Assembly: GCF_015191005.1 (NCBI RefSeq)
Contig: NZ_CP040442.1
Span: forward strand, 3,472,001 to 3,536,000
DNA: 64,000 nucleotides
Origin: Kaistella flava (ex Peng et al. 2021)
GTDB lineage: Bacteria > Bacteroidota > Bacteroidia > Flavobacteriales > Weeksellaceae
Direction of reading: 5' to 3'
Under the pieces are notes generated by a model. The model had not been told where the DNA came from and did not search any database. It saw only the letters and a list, made by a program, of their open reading frames with translations. Positions 31,133-40,350 of this stretch are shown in pieces. Each line of letters begins with the position of its first letter. Positions within the stretch are counted from its first letter, which is position 1. The translations under genes were made by a program, and so were the position numbers.

Positions 31133-31981
31133 TTAATCTAAATGTAAATTATCAATTAATCGAACTGTACCAACATTGACGACAATGAAGGCGCGGTGTT
31201 TTTTATCTTTATAAAAGAAATCGGTTTTCTTTAACGTAGTTTCATCTGCGATTTCAAAATATTCCAAAGTCATTCCGCGTTCGTCATCGAAAATATCTTT
31301 TACACGTTTATTAATTTCTGGAATGGTCATGATCCGAAACCAATCATTTACTTTAACCAATGTTTCATGAATTACTTTGGCAGCATCTCTTTGAAAATGG
31401 CTCAATCGTTCATTTCGTGAACTCATAGCAAGTCCGTTCTCTTCACGGTAAATTGCAACACCATGAATTTTTACGGGAAGTTTTAATTGCTCTACTAATT
31501 TTTCAATGATTGCTAATTGCTGGTAATCCTTTTCACCGAAGTAGGCGTTGTCAGGCTTTACTTGTCGCAACAATTCTTCAACTACAGTTCCTACGCCATC
31601 AAAATGTCCGGGGCGGGATTTTCCTTCCATCTCATTTTCTAAACCATCAAAATTGAAGGATTTACTTTTTAATCCCTCGGGATATAAATCCTTGACTTCA
31701 GGAAGATAGACGGCATCTACAATTCCGGTGTTTTCAAGCAATTTAATATCACGCTCTGTATTGCGCGGATATTTTGTTAAATCATCAGGATTATTAAATT
31801 GGGTTGGATTCACAAAAATTGAGGAAATAACCAAATCGTTTTCTATATTGGCGATCTCGTACAAAGAGAGATGACCTTGGTGTAGTGCGCCCATGGTGGG
31901 AGCAAACCCAATTCTTTTACCCATTTCTTTTTGTCTTTCGACATAATCCGTAAGCGTTTTTTTGTCTCTGAAAATTTCCAT
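31133..31981 (-). CDS. panC: pantoate--beta-alanine ligase
   Basis: A 282-residue enzyme of usual length. The ATP-binding PTMGALHQGHLSL near residue 28 (HxGH), SSIFVNPTQF near 55, the pantoate site region near 120-150 (PGHFDGVGTVVEEL) and the KMSKS-like AMSSRNERLS near 185 are all present. It joins pantoate and beta-alanine with ATP in coenzyme A synthesis. It is divergent from the glycogen-synthase-like gene, with a shared intergenic region of about 200 bases. Confidence 0.95.
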   Translation of the reverse strand: MEIFRDKKTLTDYVERQKEMGKRIGFAPTMGALHQGHLSLYEIANIENDLVISSIFVNPTQFNNPDDLTKYPRNTERDIKLLENTGIVDAVYLPEVKDLYPEGLKSKSFNFDGLENEMEGKSRPGHFDGVGTVVEELLRQVKPDNAYFGEKDYQQLAIIEKLVEQLKLPVKIHGVAIYREENGLAMSSRNERLSHFQRDAAKVIHETLVKVNDWFRIMTIPEINKRVKDIFDDERGMTLEYFEIADETTLKKTDFFYKDKKHRAFIVVNVGTVRLIDNLHLD

Positions 31982-32123
31982 ATCTAATTTGATTATCCTT
32001 GTAAAAGTAGGAAATTCTTGTAAATGAGGATAAATATTTTAAATATTTTTTTAGAATAATATCAGATTTCTAAAGGATTAATCTTAAATAATGTTAATTA
32101 AAAATTATTACATTAAAATTTCG

Positions 32124-32131
32124 TAAATTTG
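32124..32131 (+). promoter_or_regulatory. -7 promoter element of the glycogen-synthase-like gene
   Basis: TAAATTTG, a full TAnnTTTG match, 46 bases before the ATG at 32178. It may drive the long downstream run of genes. No obvious -33 TTG. Confidence 0.5.
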
Positions 32132-32177
32132 CCTTGTAGAATATTCTGCCCAAAAATTTAGAAGAAAGTTAGAATTT

Positions 32178-32948
32178 ATGCCGAACCAAAAGATTTTGTA
32201 TGTTACCACGGAGATGTCTCCTTATCAGGAAGATAACAATATGGCGACAATGGTGAGTAAGATGGCTCTCAAAATGCACCAAGACGGGAATGATGTGAGA
32301 GTGTTTATGCCAAAATTTGGCCAAATCAGCGAAAGAAAATTTCAATTGCATGAGGTAATTCGTCTATCCGGAATGAATATTATTATTAATGATTTGGATC
32401 AACCCCTGATTATTAAAGTAGCATCATTGCCTGGAGAAAGATTACAAGTTTATTTCATCGACAATGAGGAGTATTTCAAAAGAAAACAATTCTATATCGA
32501 TGAAGAAGGGAAACCATATGCAGATAATGATGAGCGCGCAATTTTCTTCGCTAGAGGAGTAATTGAAACCATCAAAAAACTGAACTGGGTTCCAGATGTA
32601 ATTCACCTTAACGGTTGGATGGCCTCATTTATCCCTGTTTATTTAAAGACCTTCTATAAAAACGATTCTTATTTTAATGATTCCAAAATAGTCCTTTCTC
32701 TTTATAATGAGGAGAATATGGCATTGTCTGAGTCTGTAGAAGAAAAAATGAAGTTCGACAATATTACCGGGCTAAAAGCGTTTAAGAAACCAAGTTTTCA
32801 GAGTTTCGTAATCGAAAGTATTGATTTGGTTGATTTAGTAATCAAAGGCGACGAGTTCCTGGAAGAGGATCTTAACAGTGCTTTTGCTGAAACTAAAACT
32901 ACGAAATCCGAATATATAGACGCTGAATTAATCAACACGTTATACTAA
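32178..32948 (+). CDS. short glycogen/starch synthase-like protein (N-terminal domain only)
   Basis: A 256-residue protein that matches only the N-terminal Rossmann domain of GT5 glycogen synthases (ILYVTTEMSPY, then DVRVFMPKFGQI, YFIDNEEYFKR, DDERAIFFARGVIE, PDVIHLNGWMASFIPVYLK). Full GlgA is about 480 residues with a second domain that holds part of the active site. The ADP-glucose motif KxGGL near the N-terminus is replaced (NNMATMVSKM). Catalysis is therefore doubtful; a binding or regulatory role is possible. It lies 14 bases before the DUF4270 gene. Confidence 0.8.
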   Translation: MPNQKILYVTTEMSPYQEDNNMATMVSKMALKMHQDGNDVRVFMPKFGQISERKFQLHEVIRLSGMNIIINDLDQPLIIKVASLPGERLQVYFIDNEEYFKRKQFYIDEEGKPYADNDERAIFFARGVIETIKKLNWVPDVIHLNGWMASFIPVYLKTFYKNDSYFNDSKIVLSLYNEENMALSESVEEKMKFDNITGLKAFKKPSFQSFVIESIDLVDLVIKGDEFLEEDLNSAFAETKTTKSEYIDAELINTLY

Positions 32949-32962
32949 TCAATTTATATTTA

Positions 32963-34552
32963 ATGATAAGAACTATTCAAGAATTATTCAAAATTACTGC
33001 AACATTAGTAATTGGGAGTTTAATTTTAGTGAATTGTGAGCCGGATCCAGATCAGTTGGGTTCACAATTCTTTCAAGACGGAGCAAAAGGTACAGAAGTA
33101 TCTTATCCGATTATCGCTTATAATTCCAACAACAACGATTCGATAAGAACAGATGCTGCACGACTGCAAAGTGCAACTTTAGGTGCGTTTACTGAATCTC
33201 AATTTGGATCGCAGAAATCTTCGTACGTTTCGCAGGTTAGATTATCTGGAGCAAGTCCCGATTTTGGATTAAATGCAAAACTAGATTCAGCTGTTCTTGT
33301 AATTAAGCCACAGTATGCAGCAGATTCTGTTACCACGGTAACGAATGAAGATTATATTTATCCAGTTGGTGCTGTGCCTGCAAAGAGGGTTGTTAGTACT
33401 TATCCAGTAATCAAATATGGTAATACCAAAATAGCAGGTAAAACACTTTTAAACTTTAAAGTTCAAGAAGTGACAGACTTTTTAGGTTCTAATACTGATG
33501 TTGTTTATTCTAATAAAATAGTCAATACTGGAGCACAGATCGGATCAAAAACTTTTGACGGAAATGTTCACCTTGTAAGAGTTACCAAAGATGGTGACGA
33601 CACTGTTCTATTCGAAAGAACACCAGCTCTTAGGATTCCATTGGATAGTACATTTTTCGCAAATAAAATTATTAATAAAGTAGGCTCTCCAGAACTTTCT
33701 GATGCAGCTTCATTTATTAGATATTTTAAAGGAATTAGAGTTTCTGTTGATGGAAATGATGGATATATTTTCAATTTTGATCCAACTACAGTAGAGCTTA
33801 ATCTTTATTACAAAAATGATAAAGATACCAATGGAATAATCACCAGAGAGCAATCTGTTTATATGATGAACATGGGAGCGTCTAATGCATTTTTTAATCA
33901 AATCGCTTTTAACCGTACAGGAACGCCTTCTGCAACTGCGTTAGCGACAACAAACGAAATAACTGGTGATGCCAAGCTTTTCGCTCAGGGAATGGGTGGT
34001 CCAGGATTTGGGCTTAGAGTTCCAGCTGTGGATGTTGCAAATATTAAAACTTTGTATAACAATAATAAGATAGGAATTGTTTCAGCGAAAATCCGTATTT
34101 ATACTGATGTGACTAGTTGGTCAAATAACTATGCGAAACCTAATTATTTTGTTGTGAGACAAAGAAACTTAACTCCTGAACCAGGGAAGTCTCAGTATCT
34201 TAATGATTATCTTGTTGACATGAGTGCTTTATATGGTACCGGAGTTTATAACTTGGTAAAAGCATACGATTTACAAAAGAATCCAGCTTATTACGATATT
34301 GGAATTACACAGACTTTCAAAAATATCATTGAAAAAGAATCACCAAACTACGACTTAATATTAAACGTAGGTTCTTATACCACAGATACAGGGGGGAATC
34401 TTCTAGGGTCTTTATATCCAACTTTAGGCGCTCAAAATTTTAATACCAGAAGTTATACGGCAAATAGAGCTGTATTTGTAGGAACAGATCTTACTAATCT
34501 TGCAAATGATAAAAGCGCAAGATTAATTTTGACTTACGGACAGAAACAATAA
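32963..34552 (+). CDS. DUF4270 family lipoprotein
   Basis: A 529-residue lipoprotein with lipobox LVNC (Cys25) and EPDPDQLGSQFF directly after, the start typical of DUF4270 proteins. The body consists of long beta-rich stretches and ends with KSARLILTYGQKQ. The family is Bacteroidota-specific and its function is not established; I place it in the outer membrane or periplasm from the signal. It is next to glmS, an arrangement I have seen in other flavobacteria, and the short gap (36 bases) suggests co-transcription. Confidence 0.85.
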   Translation: MIRTIQELFKITATLVIGSLILVNCEPDPDQLGSQFFQDGAKGTEVSYPIIAYNSNNNDSIRTDAARLQSATLGAFTESQFGSQKSSYVSQVRLSGASPDFGLNAKLDSAVLVIKPQYAADSVTTVTNEDYIYPVGAVPAKRVVSTYPVIKYGNTKIAGKTLLNFKVQEVTDFLGSNTDVVYSNKIVNTGAQIGSKTFDGNVHLVRVTKDGDDTVLFERTPALRIPLDSTFFANKIINKVGSPELSDAASFIRYFKGIRVSVDGNDGYIFNFDPTTVELNLYYKNDKDTNGIITREQSVYMMNMGASNAFFNQIAFNRTGTPSATALATTNEITGDAKLFAQGMGGPGFGLRVPAVDVANIKTLYNNNKIGIVSAKIRIYTDVTSWSNNYAKPNYFVVRQRNLTPEPGKSQYLNDYLVDMSALYGTGVYNLVKAYDLQKNPAYYDIGITQTFKNIIEKESPNYDLILNVGSYTTDTGGNLLGSLYPTLGAQNFNTRSYTANRAVFVGTDLTNLANDKSARLILTYGQKQ

Positions 34553-34588
34553 TTAGAAAGACAATAACAAAAAAAAATAGGATAATAT

Positions 34589-36442
34589 ATGTGTGGAATT
34601 GTAGGTTATACTGGTTTTCAAGATGCTTATGAAGTTGTAATCAACGGGCTTCGAAGATTAGAGTATAGAGGATATGATAGTGCGGGAATTGTACTCGAAA
34701 ATGAAAATTCAGTATTTACTGTTGCAAAAACTAAAGGGAAAGTAGATGATTTGGTTGCAATATCAAAAGATTTAGCAGGTACAGCACATATAGGAATGGG
34801 ACATACCCGTTGGGCAACTCACGGAGTTCCAAGTGATAATAATTCGCATCCTCACCTTTCAAATGACGGAAAAATAGCATTGGTTCATAATGGGATTATC
34901 GAAAATTACGATACGCTGAAAATTATGTTGACCGAGAAAGGATTTGTATTTCATTCAGAAACAGATACAGAAGTATTGGTGAATCTTATTCAATATATAA
35001 TGGATGTTAATGCGGAAATGGATTTCCCAACCGCAGTTCGTTATGCATTAAATGAAGTTTTTGGTGCGTACGCAATTACAGTGATGCATGAAGATTTTCC
35101 TGGCTTATTGGTCGTTGCGAGATTAGGTTCTCCTTTGGCGATTGGTTTAGGAAATAATGAATATTTCATCGCTTCAGACGCTTCTCCTTTTGTTGAGTTT
35201 ACCAAAGAAGCAGTTTATTTAGAAGAAGGTCACATGGCAACCATTTCATTAGAAAATGGTGTAGACATCAGAAATATTAAGGATAATGTTAAGATCACTC
35301 CTGAAGTTCAACAATTGAAATTGAGTTTGGAGCAGATTGAAAAAGGAGGTTACGAACATTTCATGTTAAAAGAAATTTTCGAGCAGCCGAAATCGATTCA
35401 CGATACTTTAAGAGGTAGATTATTGGTAGAGGAAGGAATCATCAAAATGGCCGGAATCTGGGATAACTTGGAAAGATTAAACCAAGCTCAGAAAATCACT
35501 ATTATTGCTTGTGGAACTTCTTGGCACGCCGGTCTTATCGGAGAATATTTAATTGAAGAATTTGCGAGAATTCCTGTTGAAGTAGAATATGCTTCAGAAT
35601 TTAGATATAGAAATCCAATCATTTCAGAGAAAGACATCGTTATTGCGATTTCTCAATCAGGTGAAACTGCTGATACGATGGCCGCTATTAAAATGGCTAA
35701 AGAGAAAGGAGCTTTCGTTTATGGAATTTGTAATGTCGTTGATTCATCTATTTCAAGAGTTACTGATGCGGGTTCTTACACACATGCTGGTCCAGAAATC
35801 GGTGTTGCTTCAACAAAAGCATTTACTGCACAATTGACGGTTCTTTCTTTAATTGCTTTAAAATTAGGAAAGCATAATGGTCACTTGAGTAATCAAGAGT
35901 TCATGCGCCTTTGTACTGAATTGGAGACAATTCCGCAAAAAGTTCAGGAAGTATTAGAAAGTACTCACGAAATTACCAAGGAAATTGCGAAGAGCTTTGT
36001 TGATGCGCAGAATTTCCTTTACCTAGGAAGAGGATATAATTTCCCTGCAGCGTTAGAAGGTGCATTGAAGTTGAAAGAGATTTCTTACATTCACGCAGAA
36101 GGATATCCTGCTGCTGAAATGAAACACGGACCGATTGCATTGATTGATGAAAATATGCCAATTGTTATTATTGCACCTAGACAGGGACATTATGACAAGA
36201 TTGTAAGTAACGTACAGGAAATCAAAGCTAGAAAAGGAAAAGTGATTGCAGTGGTTAATAAAGGGGATACACAAGTTGCTTCTGTGGCAGATTATGTAAT
36301 CGAATTCCCGGAGACATCAGAATGTTTCTCACCAATTATTGCTTCAGTGCCTTTACAGTTACTGGCATATTATATTGCAGTGTACCGTGGAGCCAATGTT
36401 GACCAACCAAGAAACCTTGCAAAATCTGTTACAGTAGAATAA
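34589..36442 (+). CDS. glmS: glutamine--fructose-6-phosphate aminotransferase (isomerizing)
   Basis: A 617-residue enzyme of normal length. Cys2 after Met is the glutaminase nucleophile (MCGIVGYTG). HTRWATHG and NDGKIALVHNG are in the glutaminase domain, followed by two SIS domains (GTSWHAG near residue 310, SQSGETADT near 356, STKAF near 410, GRGYNFPAALEGALKLKE near 480), ending LAKSVTVE. It makes glucosamine-6-phosphate for peptidoglycan and lipopolysaccharide. A small hairpin (36474-36496) but no strong terminator separates it from gldK. Confidence 0.97.
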   Translation: MCGIVGYTGFQDAYEVVINGLRRLEYRGYDSAGIVLENENSVFTVAKTKGKVDDLVAISKDLAGTAHIGMGHTRWATHGVPSDNNSHPHLSNDGKIALVHNGIIENYDTLKIMLTEKGFVFHSETDTEVLVNLIQYIMDVNAEMDFPTAVRYALNEVFGAYAITVMHEDFPGLLVVARLGSPLAIGLGNNEYFIASDASPFVEFTKEAVYLEEGHMATISLENGVDIRNIKDNVKITPEVQQLKLSLEQIEKGGYEHFMLKEIFEQPKSIHDTLRGRLLVEEGIIKMAGIWDNLERLNQAQKITIIACGTSWHAGLIGEYLIEEFARIPVEVEYASEFRYRNPIISEKDIVIAISQSGETADTMAAIKMAKEKGAFVYGICNVVDSSISRVTDAGSYTHAGPEIGVASTKAFTAQLTVLSLIALKLGKHNGHLSNQEFMRLCTELETIPQKVQEVLESTHEITKEIAKSFVDAQNFLYLGRGYNFPAALEGALKLKEISYIHAEGYPAAEMKHGPIALIDENMPIVIIAPRQGHYDKIVSNVQEIKARKGKVIAVVNKGDTQVASVADYVIEFPETSECFSPIIASVPLQLLAYYIAVYRGANVDQPRNLAKSVTVE

Positions 36443-36548
36443 AAAGTAACCGATTATAAAATAATACAAATGTTTTTACGTTTTGTAAAAAAAAACATAA
36501 ATGTTTCCCAAAAAATTATATATTTACGGATTAATTTCAAATATTAGA

Positions 36549-37964
36549 ATGAAAAGAGTATTCCTTATATTATTAGCAGCAGCAGCTGTAAGCTCATGTT
36601 CGAAAAGCGGAGGTAGTTCTGCGGGCAAGGGAGGGTTAAAAGGAGAGTTGGTGCCAAGAGGCAAGTCCAAATCCTTTGTTTCCGAAAGGCCATATGGTAT
36701 GGTTGCAATTCCTGCTGGATCATATGTGATGGGTTTAGCTGACCAGGATTTTACAAATACTCCAGAAAAGGCAACCCTTAAAACGGTAACTGTTTCTTCC
36801 TTTTTTATGGATGAAACAGAAATTACAAATGCAGAGTACCGAGTCTTTATCAATTATGTTCGTGACAGTGTCGTGCGTTCTTTATTAGCTGAAGCAGCTG
36901 GTGATAGCGGTTCTGACGGTAACGGGAATTCTATTGGTGACTATGCGTATGCTTCAAAAAAAGCAGGCGGTGATAAAAATGCTTACCAGGAATTTATGGA
37001 TTCTCAAGGCGGTAGAGATGGATACGACGAATCTAAAAAATTAGATTGGAAAGTCCCTATTCGTTGGAAAACTTCTGAATATCCAGATGCTCAATATGCC
37101 GAAATTTTAGAAACAGTATATATTCCATCCGCAGAAAGAATCAATAATGAAAGAATTATCGATACCAGAAAATTGAAGTATGCTTACAATTGGGAAGACA
37201 TCGAGTCTGCCGTTAAAGATAAATCGAGAGGTGCAAAATATTTGAAAAAAGAAAGTATTGCAGTTTATCCTGATACAACGGTTTGGTTAAAAGATTTTAA
37301 TTATGCTTATAACGAACCTTTATATGACGGTTATTTTTGGCATAGTGCATATAAAAATTATCCTGTAGTTGGAGTAACGTGGGATCAGGCGAGAGCATTT
37401 TGTAATTTTAGATCAAAGCTAAAATCTGATTATAATGAGTCTTTGAAAAAGAAAAAACAAAAAGCAATGGCTTTCCGACTTCCAACTGAAGCAGAATGGG
37501 AATACGCGGCTAAAGGTGGTAAAGAAAATGCAACTTATCCGTGGGGTGGACCATATTTGCAGGATGATAGAGGTTGTTACTTAGCAAACTTTAAACCGAA
37601 AAGAGGTAATTATATAGAAGATGAAAAGAAAGGTACTTATACCTATACTGCACCAGTAAAAAAATTCCCTAAGAATGGATTTGGACTATATGATATGGCA
37701 GGAAACGTAGCAGAGTGGACGGAATCTCCGTACAATAATTCAACGTATCAGTTCGCTTCTACTTTAAATCCTTATCTATCTAATCAAGCATACAGAGAAC
37801 CTAGAAAAACTGTTCGTGGTGGATCTTGGAAAGATATCGGTTATTTGTTGATGACTGGATCACGAGACTATGAAAGAAAAGATTCTGCCAGAAGTTATAT
37901 AGGTTTCAGAACTGTACAAGACATCCCAGAAGGAACAGCCAAATACAAAAAGAGAACGAACTAA
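36549..37964 (+). CDS. gldK: gliding motility / type IX secretion lipoprotein GldK
   Basis: A 471-residue lipoprotein (lipobox VSSC, Cys17). It carries the formylglycine-generating-enzyme-like fold: GSYVMG, then ETEITNAEYRVFI near residue 90, FRLPTEAEWEYAAKGG near 315, FGLYDMAGNVAEWTES near 375, VRGGSW near 420 and SYIGFRTV near 455. In the family it forms, with GldN, the periplasmic ring under the outer membrane of the T9SS. The ATG at 36549 is chosen because it gives a proper signal peptide; an in-frame TTG 48 bases upstream would add residues with no homology. Confidence 0.95.
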   Translation: MKRVFLILLAAAAVSSCSKSGGSSAGKGGLKGELVPRGKSKSFVSERPYGMVAIPAGSYVMGLADQDFTNTPEKATLKTVTVSSFFMDETEITNAEYRVFINYVRDSVVRSLLAEAAGDSGSDGNGNSIGDYAYASKKAGGDKNAYQEFMDSQGGRDGYDESKKLDWKVPIRWKTSEYPDAQYAEILETVYIPSAERINNERIIDTRKLKYAYNWEDIESAVKDKSRGAKYLKKESIAVYPDTTVWLKDFNYAYNEPLYDGYFWHSAYKNYPVVGVTWDQARAFCNFRSKLKSDYNESLKKKKQKAMAFRLPTEAEWEYAAKGGKENATYPWGGPYLQDDRGCYLANFKPKRGNYIEDEKKGTYTYTAPVKKFPKNGFGLYDMAGNVAEWTESPYNNSTYQFASTLNPYLSNQAYREPRKTVRGGSWKDIGYLLMTGSRDYERKDSARSYIGFRTVQDIPEGTAKYKKRTN

Positions 37965-38001
37965 GAATAAAACAACAAAAACTAAAAAAAAATTATAACA
38001 C

Positions 38002-38688
38002 ATGTTTAAAACTAAAGAAGCAACTTACAATTTCATCTATTCATTTGGAGCTGCAATCGTAATTTTAGGAGCACTTTTCAAAATGACTCACTGGAGTATT
38101 GGGCCGATTTCTGGAAACGTGACTCTTGCCGCAGGTCTTATCACTGAGGCAATTATCTTTATTATTTTTGCATTCGATGCTCCTAAGACTGAAGAGTCTT
38201 ATGCTTGGGAAAATGTGTATCCAGAACTTTTAGATAGCCATGCTAACCCGAATCCAAAACATTCGACAAATGTTATGCAAACGGCAGAAGTTAAAGAATT
38301 GGAGCTTTCTTTGTCTGATAAATTAGATAAAATGCTTGCCGATGCTAAATTAGATGTGAGTTTATTTGATAGTTTAAGAACAGGAATCGAAAAGTTTTCA
38401 CACTCTGTAGATCAAATTAATCAAACAGTAGATGTTGGTGGTTCTACAGCAAAATATAATGATCAATTGATGTTGGCTGCAAGTCATCTTGAGAGCATGA
38501 ATGCATTGTATGCGCTTCAATTAGAACATGGAAAAACACAAACTGAATACAGCAAAAAATACGTAGATGATATGCAAAAAGCTGCTGCTCATTCAGAGAA
38601 ATTTAACGAAGAATTAACTGGATTAACTTCTAACCTTAATAGTCTTAATAGAGTTTACGGCGGTATGCTTAGCGCAATGAAATCATAA
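38002..38688 (+). CDS. gldL: T9SS motor protein GldL
   Basis: A 228-residue inner membrane protein with two N-terminal transmembrane helices (about residues 10-30 and 38-58). Lys27 and His30 lie in LFKMTHW and Glu49 lies in GLITEAIIF; these are the conserved charged residues linked to proton flow in GldL. The cytoplasmic tail includes coiled-coil stretches (about 85-225). With GldM it forms the proton-driven rotary motor for secretion and gliding. It starts 37 bases after gldK. Confidence 0.95.
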   Translation: MFKTKEATYNFIYSFGAAIVILGALFKMTHWSIGPISGNVTLAAGLITEAIIFIIFAFDAPKTEESYAWENVYPELLDSHANPNPKHSTNVMQTAEVKELELSLSDKLDKMLADAKLDVSLFDSLRTGIEKFSHSVDQINQTVDVGGSTAKYNDQLMLAASHLESMNALYALQLEHGKTQTEYSKKYVDDMQKAAAHSEKFNEELTGLTSNLNSLNRVYGGMLSAMKS

Positions 38689-38740
38689 TTTTCTTACCAT
38701 TTATATTTAAAATTTAAACTATTAACAAAATTTACTAAAA

Positions 38741-40300
38741 ATGGCACAAGGAAAACAGACGCCTCGTCAGAAGATGATCAACTTGATGTATTTGGTGTTC
38801 ATTGCGATGCTTGCAATGCAGATCGATCAAGAAATCATCAGATCCTATAAAGATACGACCGGTTCTTTGGAAGAGACGAGAGTGTTGACTCAAAATAATA
38901 ATGCAATATTCAAGAAAACTTTAGAAGTTAAAGCTGAAAAGACTCCAGAAACTTTCACAGTCCCTTTAAATAACTATAAAGGATTGGAAAATAAGGCTGA
39001 TGTTTTAGTAGAATCTATTGAGGAATTGAAAAGAAAATTAAGTAAAGACGCAGAATACGATACGAATAAAGAAATTCAGGAAAGTTTTGCTTCACTAAAT
39101 AATACTGAGCCATCTACAACGATGTTCTTTAATGATGGTGATGAAACAAAACCGTCAAAAACAGCAATTGATTTAAAAACAAAGATCGATGCATTTAGAA
39201 CTTATGTAAACCAAACTTTTGGCTCAAACCCTTTGATGAAAGAAATGGTGAACAGAACTAATAAGCAAATGATTTCAGAGTTTGATAAACCTAGAAATGG
39301 TAAAAATTTCATTCAATATAAATTTTATAACCAGCCTTTAATTGCTGCATTATCAAATTTAGAAGTGATTCAATCTTCTGCAAGAGGAATTCAGGGTGAC
39401 GCATTATCTGTAATGCTTCAGGAAAAAATTGATGCAGATATCAAGTTTGATGCTTATTCGGCAATTGTTTCTGCACCAGCCACTGTAATTCAAGGAGAAG
39501 CTGCACAAGGAAAAGTTGCTATTGGTAACTATTCTAGTAATGTTCCGGGATTGTCAATGCCAGGTTTGACCATAGAAAATGGCCAGGGAGTGAGAAACTT
39601 AGATACTGGTTCTTTGGGTGAAAAAAGCTTTAGTGGTGAAATTTCATTCACTGACGTTAATGGGAAAGTTATACCATTAAAATATAACCATACCTATAAA
39701 GTTATTGCAGGAGCACAGGAATTGAAAGCACAGAAAGGAGCAATCTTAACTGCTGATAAAATGAATGTTCTTTACCGTGGATTACCGAATCCAATTTCAG
39801 GATCAATCTTGGGAGCAGATATGTCAGGAATTTCTTTATCCGCACCAGGAGCAAATGTGAGTGGAAGCGGAGGTAAGTGGACTGTAACGCCAGGAGGTGG
39901 AAGTACAGTGACCTTGACTATTTCAGGACGTGATCCTAAAGGTGCTGTGATTTCACAAGCGTTCCCTTTCAGAATTAAAAGCGTTCCGCCACCGGTTGGA
40001 CAAATTCAAGGAGACTATGTGGTATCGATGCCTGCAAGTTCAATCCCAAATCAGAAAGTTTCTGTGGTGATGCCAGATTTCGATTTCCCAGTAAGTTTTA
40101 CTGTAAACAGTTTCATGTTTAGAGTACCAGGAAAAGCAGCAATGTTGGTGAATGGTAACTCATTGAGCTCAGTAGGGAATTTATCAAAAGGTCTGCGTGC
40201 TGGTGATATTGCTTATGTATTTAATATTAAAGCAACAGCAACCGGATTAGGTGATCAAGCATTAAAACAGATTCCACCAGTAGTAATAAACGTACAATAA
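38741..40300 (+). CDS. gldM: T9SS motor protein GldM
   Basis: A 519-residue protein, the usual length. It begins MAQGKQTPRQKMINLMYLVF with one transmembrane helix (about residues 13-30), then a helical D1 domain (30-215) and immunoglobulin-like beta domains to the C-terminus. It spans the periplasm and links GldL to the GldK/N ring. It starts 52 bases after gldL, consistent with one operon. Confidence 0.95.
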   Translation: MAQGKQTPRQKMINLMYLVFIAMLAMQIDQEIIRSYKDTTGSLEETRVLTQNNNAIFKKTLEVKAEKTPETFTVPLNNYKGLENKADVLVESIEELKRKLSKDAEYDTNKEIQESFASLNNTEPSTTMFFNDGDETKPSKTAIDLKTKIDAFRTYVNQTFGSNPLMKEMVNRTNKQMISEFDKPRNGKNFIQYKFYNQPLIAALSNLEVIQSSARGIQGDALSVMLQEKIDADIKFDAYSAIVSAPATVIQGEAAQGKVAIGNYSSNVPGLSMPGLTIENGQGVRNLDTGSLGEKSFSGEISFTDVNGKVIPLKYNHTYKVIAGAQELKAQKGAILTADKMNVLYRGLPNPISGSILGADMSGISLSAPGANVSGSGGKWTVTPGGGSTVTLTISGRDPKGAVISQAFPFRIKSVPPPVGQIQGDYVVSMPASSIPNQKVSVVMPDFDFPVSFTVNSFMFRVPGKAAMLVNGNSLSSVGNLSKGLRAGDIAYVFNIKATATGLGDQALKQIPPVVINVQ

Positions 40301-40350
40301 TTACGTTATTGATTAGATTGTATATCAATCATTAGTATAAAAATTTTAGA

